Part shown: piece by piece, positions 5,797-6,549 of the stretch
Layout of the letters: each line of letters begins with the position of its first letter
Numbering within the stretch: the stretch's first letter is position 1
Notes under the pieces: generated by a model
What the model was told of the DNA's origin: nothing
What the model saw: only the letters and a program-made list of their open reading frames with translations
The model's database searches: none
Program-made: the position numbers and the translations under genes
DNA from: Candidatus Caenarcanum sp.
Lineage (GTDB): Bacteria; Cyanobacteriota; Vampirovibrionia; Gastranaerophilales; UBA9971
Assembly (NCBI GenBank): GCA_020720345.1
Contig: DYOT01000071.1
Span: 1-6,549 of the forward strand
DNA: 6,549 nt
Direction of reading: 5' to 3'

Positions 5797-6525
5797 TCAG
5801 CAAACTTTAAAAGCATTGCATAACGGACAATTAGTGTTTTTGGCTACGGGAATTTTTTTGAATTCCTGATTTAGCCCATCATATGACAACACCTGATTTA
5901 TAATAAGTTTATCTATGCCAAGTATTATTTTTAAGGCTTCCATGGCTTGTATTGAGGCAATAGTGCTCACAGCAGGACTTATTGCTCCTTTTGTAACATA
6001 TTCATTAAAATCATAATTTGGAAAGATGCAGTTTAAACAAGCTGATTCTCCAGGAATTATAGTTATAACCTGTCCTGAAAATTCGGTTATACCTCCGTGA
6101 ATAAGAGGTTTTTTGTTTTTAACGCAGGTTTTATTAAGTATAAACTTTGATTTATAAGAATCAAAGCAGTCTATGATAAAGTCATAAGCTGATATAACTT
6201 CATCGCTGTTATTTTCATCAAGCCTTATCTTGTATGTTTGGACATTGATCTCGGGATTATACTCAAAAATCCAGTTTTTGGCTGAATCGACCTTGCTAAT
6301 GCCGATGTTTTTAAGTTTATGCACGAATTGCCTGTTTAAATTTGACAATTCTACTACATCATTGTCAATTATGCCTATATTGCCAATTCCGGCAGAAGCC
6401 AGATTGGCAATTACCGTTGAACCCAATCCGCCTGCTCCTGCAACTAAAACTTTTGAGTTCAGGATTTTTTGCTGACCTTCTTCTCCAATTTGTTTTATTA
6501 AGATATTTCTGCTGTATCTTTCCAA
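5797..6525 (-). CDS. HesA/MoeB/ThiF-family sulfur-carrier adenylyltransferase
   Basis: This is a cytoplasmic E1-like enzyme that uses ATP to adenylate the C-terminal glycine of a small sulfur-carrier protein (ThiS, MoaD or similar), for thiamine, molybdopterin or related sulfur transfer. The 242 residues match single-domain MoeB/ThiF, with no rhodanese domain. Visible are the family start ERYSRN (2-7), the nucleotide loop GAGGLG (30-35), the ATP-site segment DNDVVELSNLNRQF (54-67) with R65, K78, and D122 in the IIDCFDS segment. Two CxxC pairs (C163/C166 and C233/C236) should bind zinc, and SIQAMEALK (191-199) is a typical helix. No cysteine lies between the two pairs, where E. coli ThiF has its persulfide-forming cysteine (as I recall the family), so a MoeB-like mechanism is more likely. 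The exact partner is unknown. The start is TTG at 6525: two in-frame TAA codons at 6549-6544 close the frame upstream and no ATG or GTG lies between. No clear SD is present. Confidence 0.88.
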   Translation of the reverse strand: MERYSRNILIKQIGEEGQQKILNSKVLVAGAGGLGSTVIANLASAGIGNIGIIDNDVVELSNLNRQFVHKLKNIGISKVDSAKNWIFEYNPEINVQTYKIRLDENNSDEVISAYDFIIDCFDSYKSKFILNKTCVKNKKPLIHGGITEFSGQVITIIPGESACLNCIFPNYDFNEYVTKGAISPAVSTIASIQAMEALKIILGIDKLIINQVLSYDGLNQEFKKIPVAKNTNCPLCNAFKVC

Positions 6526-6549
6526 GGGTTCGTCTTCTTTCTTTTATTA

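Noticed and set aside
5709..5816. N-terminal extension of the 58-aa ORF to an ATG at 5816 (94 codons)
   Set aside because: It overlaps the end of the adenylyltransferase gene and translates low-complexity AT-rich DNA into an F/Y-rich run; the internal ATG at 5708 has a good SD.
6230..6475. Plus-strand ORF of 81 codons inside the adenylyltransferase gene
   Set aside because: It is antisense to the nucleotide-binding region of a clearly recognisable protein.
1..6549. CRISPR arrays, tRNA or rRNA genes, insertion sequences, toxin-antitoxin or defence genes
   Set aside because: No regularly spaced repeats beyond the single 67-base-period pair, no cloverleaf- or rRNA-like sequence that I could recognise, and no transposase or defence motifs were seen on either strand.

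Overview
The window is AT-rich bacterial DNA with four clear protein genes and two probable small genes. From left to right: an FtsB/DivIC-type septum-formation protein (80-406, +); a 510-base gap that is not empty (407-915); a trehalose-making pair, treZ (916-2619, +) and treY (2601-5519, +); a short unknown ORF (5532-5708, -); and a MoeB/ThiF/HesA-type adenylyltransferase (5797-6525, -) near the right edge. All genes use the standard bacterial code.

The host looks like a low-GC Gram-negative or deep-branching bacterium. The single-TM, coiled-coil FtsB-like protein and the absence of clear Shine-Dalgarno (SD) sites before the four large genes would suit a cyanobacterial relative such as Melainabacteria/Vampirovibrionia. 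That is a guess from style, not a demonstrated assignment.

TreY and TreZ form a complete two-step route. TreY turns the reducing-end alpha-1,4 bond of a glycogen-type maltodextrin into an alpha,alpha-1,1 bond, and TreZ cuts off free trehalose. The genes overlap by 19 bases, so they are almost surely co-transcribed. The usual debranching partner (treX/glgX) is not in the window. A consensus -10 box lies shortly before treZ.

The gap between ftsB and treZ holds a GC-rich element bounded by two perfect 18-base direct repeats, a Rho-independent-type terminator facing left, a previously unmarked 51-codon ORF on the minus strand that would use that terminator, and a weaker hairpin plus T-run facing right. 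A long near-perfect hairpin ends on the first base of the ftsB start codon. On the right, the 58-codon minus-strand ORF has a good SD site and converges on treY with 12 bases between the stop codons.

The core content is ordinary metabolism and cell division. I see no defence island, CRISPR array, rRNA, tRNA or insertion sequence. The parts most likely to be undescribed are the 51-codon gene with its terminator, the GC-rich repeat element, and the hairpin at the ftsB start.
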